This document shows, piece after piece, positions 49,933 through 58,171 of a DNA stretch of 64,000 nucleotides. The notes under the pieces are model-generated. The model did no database searches and was not told where the DNA came from. It saw only the letters and a program-made list of their open reading frames with translations. The DNA comes from Kribbella aluminosa (GTDB lineage: Bacteria; Actinomycetota; Actinomycetes; Propionibacteriales; Kribbellaceae). Position 1 is the first letter of the stretch. Each line of letters starts with the position of its first letter. A program made the position numbers and the translations under genes. Location: NCBI RefSeq assembly GCF_017876295.1, contig NZ_JAGINT010000001.1:4154001-4218000 (forward strand). Direction: 5' to 3'.

Positions 49933-50857
49933 CGAGCGGCGGGGCGTGTACCCGTTCTGCGCGCCGTGTACCGCGGCGTCGGAGGCCTGGCGTACCGCCG
50001 AGCTGACAGGCCCGATGGGCGGCCGGTTCTACGGCCACCACGACGTCTGCGAGAACTGTGGGTCCTCGGTGCGGACCCTCTACAACACGGTGCTGTGGGT
50101 GCCGGTGTCGAAGGCCGGGCGGTACCGGATCATCCCGACCGGTGGCCGCTCGTACGTCGCCCGCCGGGTGGTCGACGAGCCGGTCGCTGCCGTCGTACGG
50201 CGGGAGCCGGTGGCGGTCGCGCATCCCGAGCTCGACGCCACCCCGGAGTACCGGCTGGCCGAGGCGTGCTGGGCCGAGAGCGAGCCCGGTCAGGCGCTGC
50301 CGCACTATCAGGCGGCCCTGGCCGAGCGGGAGCAGGTGCTGGCCGCGGACGATCCGGCGACGTTGCGGGTCCGGCTGCGGGTCGCGCAGGGACTGCTCGC
50401 GACGGCGAACTACGGTCGCGCGATCGCGTGGTTCGAGCTGATCACGCCGCAGCTGGTCGCGGTGTTCGGGCCGCATCACGAGCTCACCCGGGCGGCGACC
50501 GAGGCGGTGACCGGTGCGCGGCTGATGGTCGGCGGTCCGCGCTCGGAGGCGCTGCTGCTGACCGACATCGTTGCCGCTGACATCGATCGGCTCGCGGCCA
50601 CGGACCGGCAACTGGTGCGCGATCGGGCAGCGTTGGGCAAGGCGTTGCTCGCGTGCGGCGACATCTCGGACGCGGTCGAGGCGCTGATCCAGGTGGTGCG
50701 CGACGCCGTACCGGGGCATCCGGACACTGCCGTCTATCGTGCGGCGCTGACCGAGGCGTGCGAGGTCGCCGAGGCGCGCGGGAAGAAGCGCGACGTCCAA
50801 CTGGCCGGCGCGGCGCGGCAGTTGCTCAGCCGCGCAGACGCACCGACAAGCAGGTGA
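49916..50857 (+). CDS. Zn-ribbon/TPR-like hypothetical protein
   Basis: A 313-residue protein (start ATG 49916; GTG 49925 also possible). The N-terminus has CAPC and CENC pairs about 38 residues apart, which can hold zinc. The rest (from about 110) is helical with repeated Ala/Leu/Asp-rich units such as YRLAEACWAESEPGQALPHY and LRVRLRVAQGLLATANYGRA, typical of tetratricopeptide repeats. It overlaps the end of dinB. It may be a scaffold or regulator. No family was recognised with certainty. Confidence 0.55.
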   Translation: MGQVTDERRGVYPFCAPCTAASEAWRTAELTGPMGGRFYGHHDVCENCGSSVRTLYNTVLWVPVSKAGRYRIIPTGGRSYVARRVVDEPVAAVVRREPVAVAHPELDATPEYRLAEACWAESEPGQALPHYQAALAEREQVLAADDPATLRVRLRVAQGLLATANYGRAIAWFELITPQLVAVFGPHHELTRAATEAVTGARLMVGGPRSEALLLTDIVAADIDRLAATDRQLVRDRAALGKALLACGDISDAVEALIQVVRDAVPGHPDTAVYRAALTEACEVAEARGKKRDVQLAGAARQLLSRADAPTSR

Positions 50858-51620
50858 CGCAGCCTTCCAGCTTCTCGAACTCGCTGATGTCGACGACGAC
50901 CGGCGTGTAGCCGAGCCCCGCGAACAACTCCGCCGACTTCGGCGCCGACGCCGCCATCAACAGCCGGTCGTCATCCAGCAGTACGACGTGCGCACCCGCT
51001 TCCTCGGGCACCGCTCGGAAGCTGCCGAACGCGCCCGGGTCGTCCACCAGCGGCTCGTAGCCGATCACCGTCCCGTCAGGCAACGCCGTCACCGCCGACT
51101 TCAAATGCAACACCTTGCTAACGGGAACACCACGCACCACAGGCTCTCCCACCGCCCGCGCAGCGCCGGCTGAGCCGGCGGGTGCGGCGAGGGCTGCCCG
51201 GAGTTGGGCGATGCCGGCGGCATTCGTGCGGCCGCCCTGGCCGACGTAGATGGTGGAGCCGATCTTCAGCACATCGCCACCGTCGAGCGTGCCGGGTTCG
51301 ACAATCGGTACGACGCGGTAGCCCTGAGCGGCCACCGTCTCCGCCGCGGCCGCTGCCTCCGCCCGGCGTTCCATGGCCCCAGCGCGGGCGATCACCGCCA
51401 CGTCGCCGTACACCACCATCGTGTCCTCGACGAACACACCGTCCGGGCATTCGTCGATCGACGGCACCTCGACGGTCGTCCACCCCGCGCCGTGCAGCGC
51501 GTCGACGTACGCCTGCCACTGCCGCCTCGCCAGCCCGACATGCACCGGCTGCCGCTCGACATGTGTGACCAGCCCGTCAGCAAGCCGCGAGCTCGGACGG
51601 CGGACCAGGGCCTTCTGCAT
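50826..51620 (-). CDS. N(G),N(G)-dimethylarginine dimethylaminohydrolase family
   Basis: A 264-residue amidinotransferase-fold enzyme. The guanidino-modifying set is visible: VFVEDTMVVY (substrate Asp), PGTLDGGDVL (Asp), HLKSAVTAL (catalytic His) and the C-terminal Cys in EGCVTCLSV. DDAH cleaves methylated arginine to citrulline and an amine; arginine deiminase-like roles are possible. Start ATG 51620 (MQKALVRRP) is chosen over a 27-residue longer reading. It overlaps the upstream convergent gene by 32 bp. Confidence 0.85.
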   Translation of the reverse strand: MQKALVRRPSSRLADGLVTHVERQPVHVGLARRQWQAYVDALHGAGWTTVEVPSIDECPDGVFVEDTMVVYGDVAVIARAGAMERRAEAAAAAETVAAQGYRVVPIVEPGTLDGGDVLKIGSTIYVGQGGRTNAAGIAQLRAALAAPAGSAGAARAVGEPVVRGVPVSKVLHLKSAVTALPDGTVIGYEPLVDDPGAFGSFRAVPEEAGAHVVLLDDDRLLMAASAPKSAELFAGLGYTPVVVDISEFEKLEGCVTCLSVRLRG

Positions 51621-51758
51621 GGCTGCAGCGTATCCGTGCACCTGCAGCCTTCCGCGGCTGGCGCGGCCTGACCATGACACCCGCCGGCACGAAAACGTCA
51701 CCGCTACCGCGTAACCGCACCCATGAGGCCGGAACCCACGCCGGCCGAGCGGCCGCGG

Positions 51759-52095
51759 TCACCCAGCCGAAGGCCCGTCGGCCGGGGCCCATTTGGGGCG
51801 GTCCAGCATCGGCGTTCCGCCGTTCGTCCAGTATTCGAATGGCTGGGCCAGCCCTCGGGCCACGCGCCAGTCCCGGACCTGCCGAAGGCAGCCCAGGACC
51901 GTCTCCTTGAACATGGCGCGTTCAAGTGTGTCGAGCGAAACCGAACAGATCGCCTTTGTATCCCTGTCGAAGCCGTAGAAGGGGGCGTGACGCTCCATGA
52001 GCACGTCGAAGCTCGGCGGGCAGGGCCAGGACCTCTGCCCTGCGGTCTGCGACCTTGACCGCGATGATGCCTTCGGTACCTGCGCTGTCGGCCAT
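51759..52095 (-). pseudogene. Small hypothetical gene with a frameshift
   Basis: A strong ribosome site (GGAGGGG) precedes ATG 52095 on the minus strand. The frame reads MADSAGTEGIIAVKVADRR, AEVLALPAE and then breaks near 52015. A neighbouring frame continues with SFDVLMERHAPFYGFDRD, VSLDTLERAMFKETVLGC, LRQVRDWRVARGL and stops at 51759. One missing base explains it. No family recognised. The good start signal argues for a recently active gene. Confidence 0.5.
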
Positions 52096-52261
52096 GGCAT
52101 CCCCTCCTGGCTGTTCAAGTGCCGGGCGACACAAAGATCAGCCATCATGCCCGTCCGGCCTCGGCGGCGCCGAACTCCCCAACCTCACAACGCTCGCCAA
52201 ACCCACTGGACTCGCCGGACTTGTCGCGGCCGGCCCGTCTACCCGGTTCGGCGGGTGTGGC

Positions 52262-52984
52262 TCACAGAGGCAGAGTGAGCCCTTCTTCTGCTGCGATCAC
52301 TTCCCCGTCGAAGATCTGCTTGGCCTCTGCTACGGACACTGAGCGGTCGGATCCCGGCCAGAAGTGTGTCAGGAGCAGGCGCTTCGCACCGCGCGAACCG
52401 CGTGCGGCCTCGGCTGCCGTCATCAGATAGCGGTCAGAAGCATCACCCTGGAGCGTGGCGTCCGAGATGAACAGATCGGTCCCCTCGGCGAGCCTTCGCA
52501 GCTCCGGCGACGGTCCACTGTCGCCGGTGTACGCAACCGAAACCCCGGGCGCCGACAACCGCACCCCGAGATTCGTCTTGTAATGCGGCAGTTCCACCGT
52601 CAGTACGTCGAACGGCCCGATCCGCGTGGTCCCCGCCAACTCGTGCACGTCGAACACCTCCGCCGGATCAGGCTCCGGCTCGAGCGCACGCAGTACGTCG
52701 AGAACACCCGGGGCACAGTGCAGCGCAACCGGCGGCGCGTCGGGCGCCTCGTAGTGCCGCACACGCGCGAGGGCGCTCACATCGACGCAGTGGTCCGGGT
52801 GCTGGTGGGTCACCACGACCGCGTCGACCTCACCCCGCGGGCAGTGCTCCAGCAGACGCGGCAGCGCGGCGTACCCGAGATCGAGCACCACGCGGAACCC
52901 GTCGTACTCCAGCAGGAATCCGGCGCACGCCCGGCCCGCCTCCGGCCAGGCGCCGCAGGAGCCCAGGACGGTCAGCGACCTCAC
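52262..52984 (-). CDS. Metallo-beta-lactamase-fold hydrolase (RNase Z-like/ElaC-type fold)
   Basis: A 240-residue MBL protein. GTG 52984 overlaps the stop of the YccF gene (GTGA). The first strand LTVLGSCGAWPEAGRACAGF is typical of the RNase Z/arylsulfatase group, THQHPDHCVDVSALARVRHY is the HxHxDH motif, AYTGDSGPSPEL has the Asp, and LLTHFWPGSD the last His. No exosite arm is present, so tRNA processing is doubtful. Co-transcribed with the genes upstream on the minus strand. Confidence 0.8.
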   Translation of the reverse strand: MRSLTVLGSCGAWPEAGRACAGFLLEYDGFRVVLDLGYAALPRLLEHCPRGEVDAVVVTHQHPDHCVDVSALARVRHYEAPDAPPVALHCAPGVLDVLRALEPEPDPAEVFDVHELAGTTRIGPFDVLTVELPHYKTNLGVRLSAPGVSVAYTGDSGPSPELRRLAEGTDLFISDATLQGDASDRYLMTAAEAARGSRGAKRLLLTHFWPGSDRSVSVAEAKQIFDGEVIAAEEGLTLPL

Positions 52985-53367
52985 GCGAACGGACGATCGC
53001 TCGGCACGATCTCCTTGCCGAGCGGCAGCAGCGAGACCGGGATCAGCTTGAAGTTCGCGATGCCGAGCGGGATGCCGATCACCGTCAGGCAGAGCGCGAT
53101 CCCGGTGGTCAGGTGGCCGAGCGCCAGCCACCAGCCGGCGAAGACGATCCAGATCAGGTTGCCGAGCAGCGCGCCCGCGCCGGCGCTGCGCTTGTCGACG
53201 ACCGTCCGGCCGAACGGCCACAGGGTGTACCCGGCGATCCGGAACGCGGCGATCCCGAACGGGATCGTGACGATCAGCACGCAGCAGATGATCCCGGCGA
53301 CCGTGTACCCGACCGCCAGCCAGAACCCGGCCAGCACCAGCCAGATCAGGTTGAGAAGCGTCTTCAT
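52981..53367 (-). CDS. YccF-domain membrane protein
   Basis: A 128-residue protein with two copies of the YccF domain: NLIWLVLAGFWLAVGY and GNLIWIVFAGWWLALGH are parallel repeats, each followed by two helices and GIPLGIANFKL / TIPFGIAAFRIAGY. YccF proteins are small inner-membrane proteins of unknown function. It overlaps both neighbours by 4 bp, so the minus-strand genes 52262-54212 form an operon. Confidence 0.88.
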   Translation of the reverse strand: MKTLLNLIWLVLAGFWLAVGYTVAGIICCVLIVTIPFGIAAFRIAGYTLWPFGRTVVDKRSAGAGALLGNLIWIVFAGWWLALGHLTTGIALCLTVIGIPLGIANFKLIPVSLLPLGKEIVPSDRPFA

Positions 53368-54212
53368 GTCTCCCAGCGTGCCACCTGACGGGTGTGTTCC
53401 CGGACGAGTTCGGCCACAAGTCCGGGATCGTTCCGGGGCATCCAGTGGCCACCCCTGACCACCTTCACGGTCAGGTTCGAGGCCCAGCGCGCGACGGAGG
53501 TCTGCAGCGGGGTGGTGACGTACAGGTCGGCGTCGGGCGACACCGCCAGCACAGGTACGTCGGTACGGCGCTCCGCGGGCCGCAGCAGGTGCCGGACGAC
53601 GTTCGCACGGTAGAGCTTCATACCGTTGACGTAGTCGCCGAGCGCGCGGTGGTGGTCCGGGTCCTGCTTATCGAGGAGGTTGACGGCGCGCTGCGCCCAT
53701 CCTTTGCGCCAGGCAAGCTCCGGGAGCCAAGGGAGGTGGAGGTAGAAGATGTACCAGGAGTGCAGCAGTTGTTTGAGTACTGCGCGGTTGCCTTGGCGAA
53801 GGAAGTATCCGGCATGGTCCAGTGACGGCCCCGAGATGGACGTAAAAGACGCGATCCGATCCTGCAAGTCAGGGTCGGTCACAAAATGCCACGCCTGAAT
53901 CGACCCCCAGTCGTGCGCCAGCACATGCACCTCCCGCCCGGCCTGATCGAGTACCGCCTGGAAATCTTCTTGGAGGCGGTCCAGGGAGTACGCGGAGGTG
54001 CTGATCGGGTGGTCGGACTCGCCGGCTCCTCGTACGTCGTACGTGACGACCTCGAAGTCCTCCGCGAGCAGTTCGGCCACCGGCTCCCACAACGCGGCGT
54101 TGTCCGGATAGCCGTGCACACATACGAGAACCGGCGCACCCGGGTTCGCGTAGGTGTAGACGGCGATGCGGGTGCCGTCGGAGCTAGTAGTTGCCGACTT
54201 CGAGGGTGGCAA
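53364..54212 (-). CDS. Alpha/beta hydrolase (epoxide-hydrolase/haloalkane-dehalogenase-like)
   Basis: A 282-residue hydrolase. HG motif VLVCVHGYPDNAALWEPVA, nucleophile elbow HVLAHDWGSIQAWH (Asp in DWG, as in epoxide hydrolases), C-terminal His in GGHWMPRND. A helical cap with SWYIFYLHLPWLPELAW lies between. The start at 54212 is TTG, weakly supported, overlapping the enoyl-reductase-like gene by 29 bp; no better start was seen. An Asp nucleophile points to epoxide or halide chemistry. Confidence 0.8.
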   Translation of the reverse strand: MPPSKSATTSSDGTRIAVYTYANPGAPVLVCVHGYPDNAALWEPVAELLAEDFEVVTYDVRGAGESDHPISTSAYSLDRLQEDFQAVLDQAGREVHVLAHDWGSIQAWHFVTDPDLQDRIASFTSISGPSLDHAGYFLRQGNRAVLKQLLHSWYIFYLHLPWLPELAWRKGWAQRAVNLLDKQDPDHHRALGDYVNGMKLYRANVVRHLLRPAERRTDVPVLAVSPDADLYVTTPLQTSVARWASNLTVKVVRGGHWMPRNDPGLVAELVREHTRQVARWET

Positions 54213-55320
54213 AGGTCATCCCCGCTTTCATCAGGCGTTCGCGCAGGGCGGGGCCCATGGCTGCGGCTGTTGTGGTTTGGCCGGCGGTCTCCGGGAGGTC
54301 GTCGAGGGCCAGGCAGAGGGCGCTTTCACCCAGCATCTTGGCGGTCTCGTCGTACCCGGGGTCGCGGCCGGCCACCTCGGTGACGACCTGTTTGCCGCCA
54401 CCGCGGCCCACGAAGCGGACGTTGAACCAGGAGCGGGCACGGGTCTCGAGGCTCGGGCCGTCGCCGGGCTGCAGCCGCTTGAGCAGCGCGTTCCGTACCG
54501 GCGGCACCTGCGCGCCGGCGACCAGCAGGCCTACCCCACCGATGCCTGCGGCAACAGCCGGCAGGCGCTTCATCGCGGCGTAGTGCGAGTACCTGAAGTC
54601 GGGTCCGTAGCGGTCGAGGAGCCGCCCCGAGAACCCGACGATCTGTGGGTCGATCGTCGGCAGCGGAACCGCCCAGAACCCTTGCTGGCGGTGGATCCGG
54701 CCCGTCACCGCACGCGCCTTCCGCCCCTGCGGCCGGGCCTCCGCGGCCCGCCGTGCCCGGTGCGCGTCGAGGTTCTGCTTCGGCCGCGAGAACGCCGTGA
54801 TCGCCGTGTGGAACGTCCCACCCGACGGCCGGCCACCGGCCCGGAGCAGACCGTCGACCTGGATCGGCACGTTCTCGGGCAGCTGCTCCACGGTGTACTG
54901 CACCCCGAGGTCGTACGGGATCGAGTCGAAGCCGCACGCGTGGATGATCCGCGCCCCGGTCTGCTTGGCGCGCTCGTCGTACCGCACGTACATCAGGTCC
55001 AGGAACTCCGGCTCGCCGGTCAGATCGAGGTACCCCGTCCCGGCCTCGGCACAGGCCGCCACGAGCGGTTCGCCGTACTGCACGTAGGGGCCGACCGTCG
55101 TCGCGACCACCTTCGCCGACTCGGCCAGCGCACGCAGCGACTCGGCGTCCGTGACGTCGGCGTACAGGACGTCCTTGCCGAACCGCTCCAGCTTGGCCTT
55201 GTTGCGTCCGGCAACGGCCCAGCGGAACCCCTCCGGCGCGTTCTTCTCCAGGTACTCCGCGGTCAGCGCGCCTGTGAACCCGGACGCCCCGAGCAGTACG
55301 ACGTCGTACGCGCGGCTCAT
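54184..55320 (-). CDS. Saccharopine dehydrogenase-like/trans-acting enoyl reductase family protein
   Basis: A 378-residue Rossmann protein. The NAD(P) site is YDVVLLGASGFTGALTAEYL; a second domain carries LDLTGEPEFLDLM and IIHACGFDSIPYDLGVQYTV. This matches the family of mycobacterial Rv2449c/Rv2953, where Rv2953 is the trans-acting enoyl reductase of phenolic-glycolipid synthesis. The start overlaps the SDR stop by 4 bp. A role in lipid modification together with the SDR is likely; the acyl substrate is unknown. Confidence 0.8.
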   Translation of the reverse strand: MSRAYDVVLLGASGFTGALTAEYLEKNAPEGFRWAVAGRNKAKLERFGKDVLYADVTDAESLRALAESAKVVATTVGPYVQYGEPLVAACAEAGTGYLDLTGEPEFLDLMYVRYDERAKQTGARIIHACGFDSIPYDLGVQYTVEQLPENVPIQVDGLLRAGGRPSGGTFHTAITAFSRPKQNLDAHRARRAAEARPQGRKARAVTGRIHRQQGFWAVPLPTIDPQIVGFSGRLLDRYGPDFRYSHYAAMKRLPAVAAGIGGVGLLVAGAQVPPVRNALLKRLQPGDGPSLETRARSWFNVRFVGRGGGKQVVTEVAGRDPGYDETAKMLGESALCLALDDLPETAGQTTTAAAMGPALRERLMKAGMTFATLEVGNY

Positions 55321-56210
55321 TTCCCGGCAGCCTTCTCGGTATCGGCCAGGCCGCCCGCGCCGGTCGGCCGGGAGGACGCTTCCGCGCCGCGTGCCTGGAC
55401 GTCGGCGAGCGCCGCCGCGTCCGCCTTCGGGACGCTGAACCGCGAACCCGCCTCGATGAGGTGCGGCAGCACCCACCGGACCACCTTCAGCGCGCCGATC
55501 CAGCCGGGCACGTGCACGGTCCGCGAGCGCTTCGTGATCCCCTCGACGAACTTGCCGACCGCGAAGTCCAGCGGGTACGTCCTGCTCACCATCGGGATCC
55601 CGGTCCGGACCTTGCCGAACACCGGGTGCGTGTCGACGCCGCGCACCATGTCGGTGTCCACGAACGTCATGTGCGCGACGCCGACCCGCACGCCGAGGTG
55701 CTTCAGCTCCGGCCGCAACGTGTCGCCCATCGCCTCGACACCGGCCTTCGCCACGTTGTACGACGCGAGCCCCGGGATGTGCACGATCGCGGCCAGCGAC
55801 GACACCAGCAGGAGGTACCCCTTGCTCTCCAGCAGGTACGGCAGCGTCAGGTGCACGGTCCGCCAGACACCGAGCAGGTCCACGTCGATGACCCGCTCCC
55901 AGGCCTTCGGGTCCATGCTCCGGGTGAAGCCCGGCGCGGCGATGCCGGCGTTCGCCATCACGACGTCGATCCGCCCGTACCGCTCCGCGATCCCCTCGAC
56001 GGCGGCCTGCAGGGAGTCGACGTCCGTGACGTCGGCCTCCCACCAGCCCGCGTCCGGGCCGCAGTCCTCGGCGACCTTCTTCAGCTCGTCCGGCTCCAGG
56101 CCGACGAGGGCGAGGGTGGCGCCGTCCTGCGCCAGCTTCCGGGCGACCGCGGCACCGATCCCCCGGGAGGCTCCGGTGACGAGCACGACTTGACCGGCCA
56201 ACGGACGCAT
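55317..56210 (-). CDS. Short-chain dehydrogenase/reductase (SDR)
   Basis: A 297-residue classical SDR. The NAD(P) motif is VVLVTGASRGIGAAVARKLA (TGxxxGxG), then NAGI, catalytic Ser in LLLVSSLAAIVHIPGLASYN and YxxxK as YNVAKAG. The start ATG 56210 (MRPLAGQ) was chosen; an in-frame codon at 56243 lies inside the operator. It is divergent from the TetR regulator, with twin palindromes between, and overlaps the enoyl-reductase-like gene. Confidence 0.88.
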   Translation of the reverse strand: MRPLAGQVVLVTGASRGIGAAVARKLAQDGATLALVGLEPDELKKVAEDCGPDAGWWEADVTDVDSLQAAVEGIAERYGRIDVVMANAGIAAPGFTRSMDPKAWERVIDVDLLGVWRTVHLTLPYLLESKGYLLLVSSLAAIVHIPGLASYNVAKAGVEAMGDTLRPELKHLGVRVGVAHMTFVDTDMVRGVDTHPVFGKVRTGIPMVSRTYPLDFAVGKFVEGITKRSRTVHVPGWIGALKVVRWVLPHLIEAGSRFSVPKADAAALADVQARGAEASSRPTGAGGLADTEKAAGK

Positions 56211-56225
56211 CGGGAACCTCCAGCT

Positions 56226-56272
56226 TGTTGAGTGGATACTCAACAGTAAGTGCTTGTTGACCGATTACTCAA
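56226..56272. promoter_or_regulatory. Twin TetR operator sites
   Basis: TTGAGTGGATACTCAA (56228-56243, inside an 8+4+8 bp palindrome 56226-56245) and TTGACCGATTACTCAA (56257-56272) are related 16-mers 29 bp apart between the divergent SDR and TetR genes. Confidence 0.75.
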
Positions 56273-56285
56273 TAGACTGGCTGCT

Positions 56286-56873
56286 ATGACCCAGACCTCA
56301 TCCTCCAGGCTGCGCCCCGGCGAACGGCGCGCGCAGATCCTGGCCGCCGCCCGGCGCGTACTGCTCGCGGACCCGCACCGCGAGCTCACGGTGGAGCTGG
56401 TCGCCGCCGAGGCGGGGGTCTCCCCCGCACTGCTGTTCCACTACTTCGGCTCGAAGAAGAAGTTCCAGTACGCCGTCATCGAGGAGGCGGCCGCCGAGGT
56501 CATGCTGCGGACCGCTCCGGACCCGTCGTTGCCGCCGGCCGAGCAACTCCGGGCCGGCATCCGCGCGTTCGTCCGCGCCGTACTCGAGGCCCCGCAGCTG
56601 TACCGGGCGACGCTGCTGATGTCCGCGGCCGGCGACCCCGAGATCCGGGCGCTGCACTCCGACCTGCGGCGGGTGTTCAGCCAGTGGGTGATCGGCGCGG
56701 TCGCCGAGCGTGGCATCGAGGTCACCCCCGTCGTCGAGCTCGCCTGTCACGGCTGGCAGGGTTACGTCGAACAGACCCTGCTGGTGTGGATCGACGACCC
56801 GACCGTCTCGCCGGAAGCTCTCGAGCATCTCTGTGAACAGTCGCTGGACGCGATCCTTTCGACGACGACCTAG
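56286..56873 (+). CDS. TetR-family regulator
   Basis: A 195-residue TetR protein. The HTH is ELTVELVAAEAGVSPALLFHYFGSKKKF (in two parts: LTVELVAAEAGVSPALLFHY and FGSKKKFQYAV). The helical C-terminal domain has LYRATLLMSAAGDPEIRALH. It is divergent from the SDR/enoyl-reductase operon and likely represses it through the twin palindromes. Lipid-like ligands are plausible given those genes. The stop overlaps the next gene's GTG. Confidence 0.9.
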   Translation: MTQTSSSRLRPGERRAQILAAARRVLLADPHRELTVELVAAEAGVSPALLFHYFGSKKKFQYAVIEEAAAEVMLRTAPDPSLPPAEQLRAGIRAFVRAVLEAPQLYRATLLMSAAGDPEIRALHSDLRRVFSQWVIGAVAERGIEVTPVVELACHGWQGYVEQTLLVWIDDPTVSPEALEHLCEQSLDAILSTTT

Positions 56874-57346
56874 TGAGTCACATGAACAAGTTCTTCCTGA
56901 TCGTCCACATCCTCGCCGCCGTCCTCTGCGTCGGCCCCGTCACCGTCGCGGCCAGCATGTTCCCGCCGCTCGCGCGGAAGCTGCTGACCGCGGAGACCCC
57001 CGACGCGGGCGGGCTGCCGGTGCTGCACCGGATCACCGAGGTGTACGCGTGGGCGAGCCTCGCGGTACCGCTGTTCGGGTTCGCGCTCGCGGGCAGCATG
57101 CACGTGATGGGCGAGGCGTGGCTGATCAGCTCGATCGTGCTGACGCTGGCCGCGGCGCTAGTGCTCGCGTACCTCGTCGTCCCGGCCCAGTCCGCCGTAC
57201 TCGCGGTCGCCGGCGGTACGGCGGAGGAACGCGGCGCCGTGCTGTCGAAGGCGAAGCAGCTCTCGATGACGTCCGGGATCTTCGGCCTGCTCTGGCTGAT
57301 CGTGCTGGTGCTGATGGTGGTCAAGCCCGGGCATCACGGAGGGTAA
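56873..57346 (+). CDS. DUF2269-like membrane protein
   Basis: A 157-residue protein with four helices (FFLIVHILAAVLCVGPVTVA, ASLAVPLFGFALAGS, LISSIVLTLAAALVLAYLVV, SGIFGLLWLIVLVLMVV). The pattern, with His in the first helix, is that of DUF2269/DUF4149-like integral membrane proteins. GTG 56873 overlaps the TetR stop; ATG 56882 is an alternative. Function unknown. Confidence 0.75.
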   Translation: MSHMNKFFLIVHILAAVLCVGPVTVAASMFPPLARKLLTAETPDAGGLPVLHRITEVYAWASLAVPLFGFALAGSMHVMGEAWLISSIVLTLAAALVLAYLVVPAQSAVLAVAGGTAEERGAVLSKAKQLSMTSGIFGLLWLIVLVLMVVKPGHHGG

Positions 57347-57355
57347 GGTCTTGCC

Positions 57356-58156
57356 GTGCTGGTTGCCACGGTGAACGTGAACGGGATCAGGGCCGCCTTC
57401 CGGCGCGGGATGGGGCCGTGGCTGCAGGACGTCGACCCGGACTTGCTGCTGATGCAGGAAGTCCGCGCGCCTGACGACGTTCTGCGCGATCTGCTCGGCG
57501 GCGACTGGAACGTCGCGCACGCCGAGCCCGCCAGCGACGGGCACAAGGGCCGCGCCGGTGTCGCGGTGGCGACCCGGCGGCCGATCAAGGGCGAGCGCGG
57601 CGACATCGGCCCGGAGCGGTTCGACGGCTCCGGGCGGTGGGTCGAGGCGGACGTGGTCCTCGACGACGGATCGACTCTGACGGCGATCAGCACGTACGTC
57701 TTCACCGGCGAGTTCGAGACGCCGCCGCGGCAGGAGGAGAAGTACGCGTTCCTGGACGCGATCACCGCACGGCTGACCGATCTGCGCGCCGACGGCCGGC
57801 ACGTGCTGATGTGCGGCGACCTGAACATCGCGCACCGCGAGGAAGACCTGAAGGCCTGGAAGGCGAACCGCAAGAAGAGCGGCTTCCTGCCCGAGGAACG
57901 CGCCTGGCTGGACCGGCTGTTCGAGGCCGGCTGGGTCGACCTCGGCCGCAGGTTCGGCGGCGACGGCCCCGGCCCGTACTCGTGGTGGTCCTGGCGCGGC
58001 AAGGCCTTCGACAACGACGCGGGCTGGCGCATCGACTACCAGATCGCCTCCCCCGAGTTCGCGACCACCGCGAAGAACTGCGTCGTCCACCGCGCCCCCA
58101 CCTACGCCGAACGCTGGAGCGACCACGCCCCGGTCGTCGCGACGTACGCCCTCTAA
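57356..58156 (+). CDS. xth: Exodeoxyribonuclease III-like enzyme
   Basis: A 266-residue exonuclease/AP endonuclease. LVATVNVNGIRAAFRRGM is the first strand, LLLMQEVRAP has the metal Glu, MCGDLNIAHREEDLKAW has the Asp/Asn pair, FDNDAGWRIDYQIASPE has the substrate Asp, and WSDHAPVV the catalytic Asp-His. It repairs abasic sites and trims 3' ends. Start GTG 57356, 9 bp after the DUF2269-like stop. Confidence 0.92.
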   Translation: MLVATVNVNGIRAAFRRGMGPWLQDVDPDLLLMQEVRAPDDVLRDLLGGDWNVAHAEPASDGHKGRAGVAVATRRPIKGERGDIGPERFDGSGRWVEADVVLDDGSTLTAISTYVFTGEFETPPRQEEKYAFLDAITARLTDLRADGRHVLMCGDLNIAHREEDLKAWKANRKKSGFLPEERAWLDRLFEAGWVDLGRRFGGDGPGPYSWWSWRGKAFDNDAGWRIDYQIASPEFATTAKNCVVHRAPTYAERWSDHAPVVATYAL

Positions 58157-58171
58157 CCGACCCGTGGCCCT

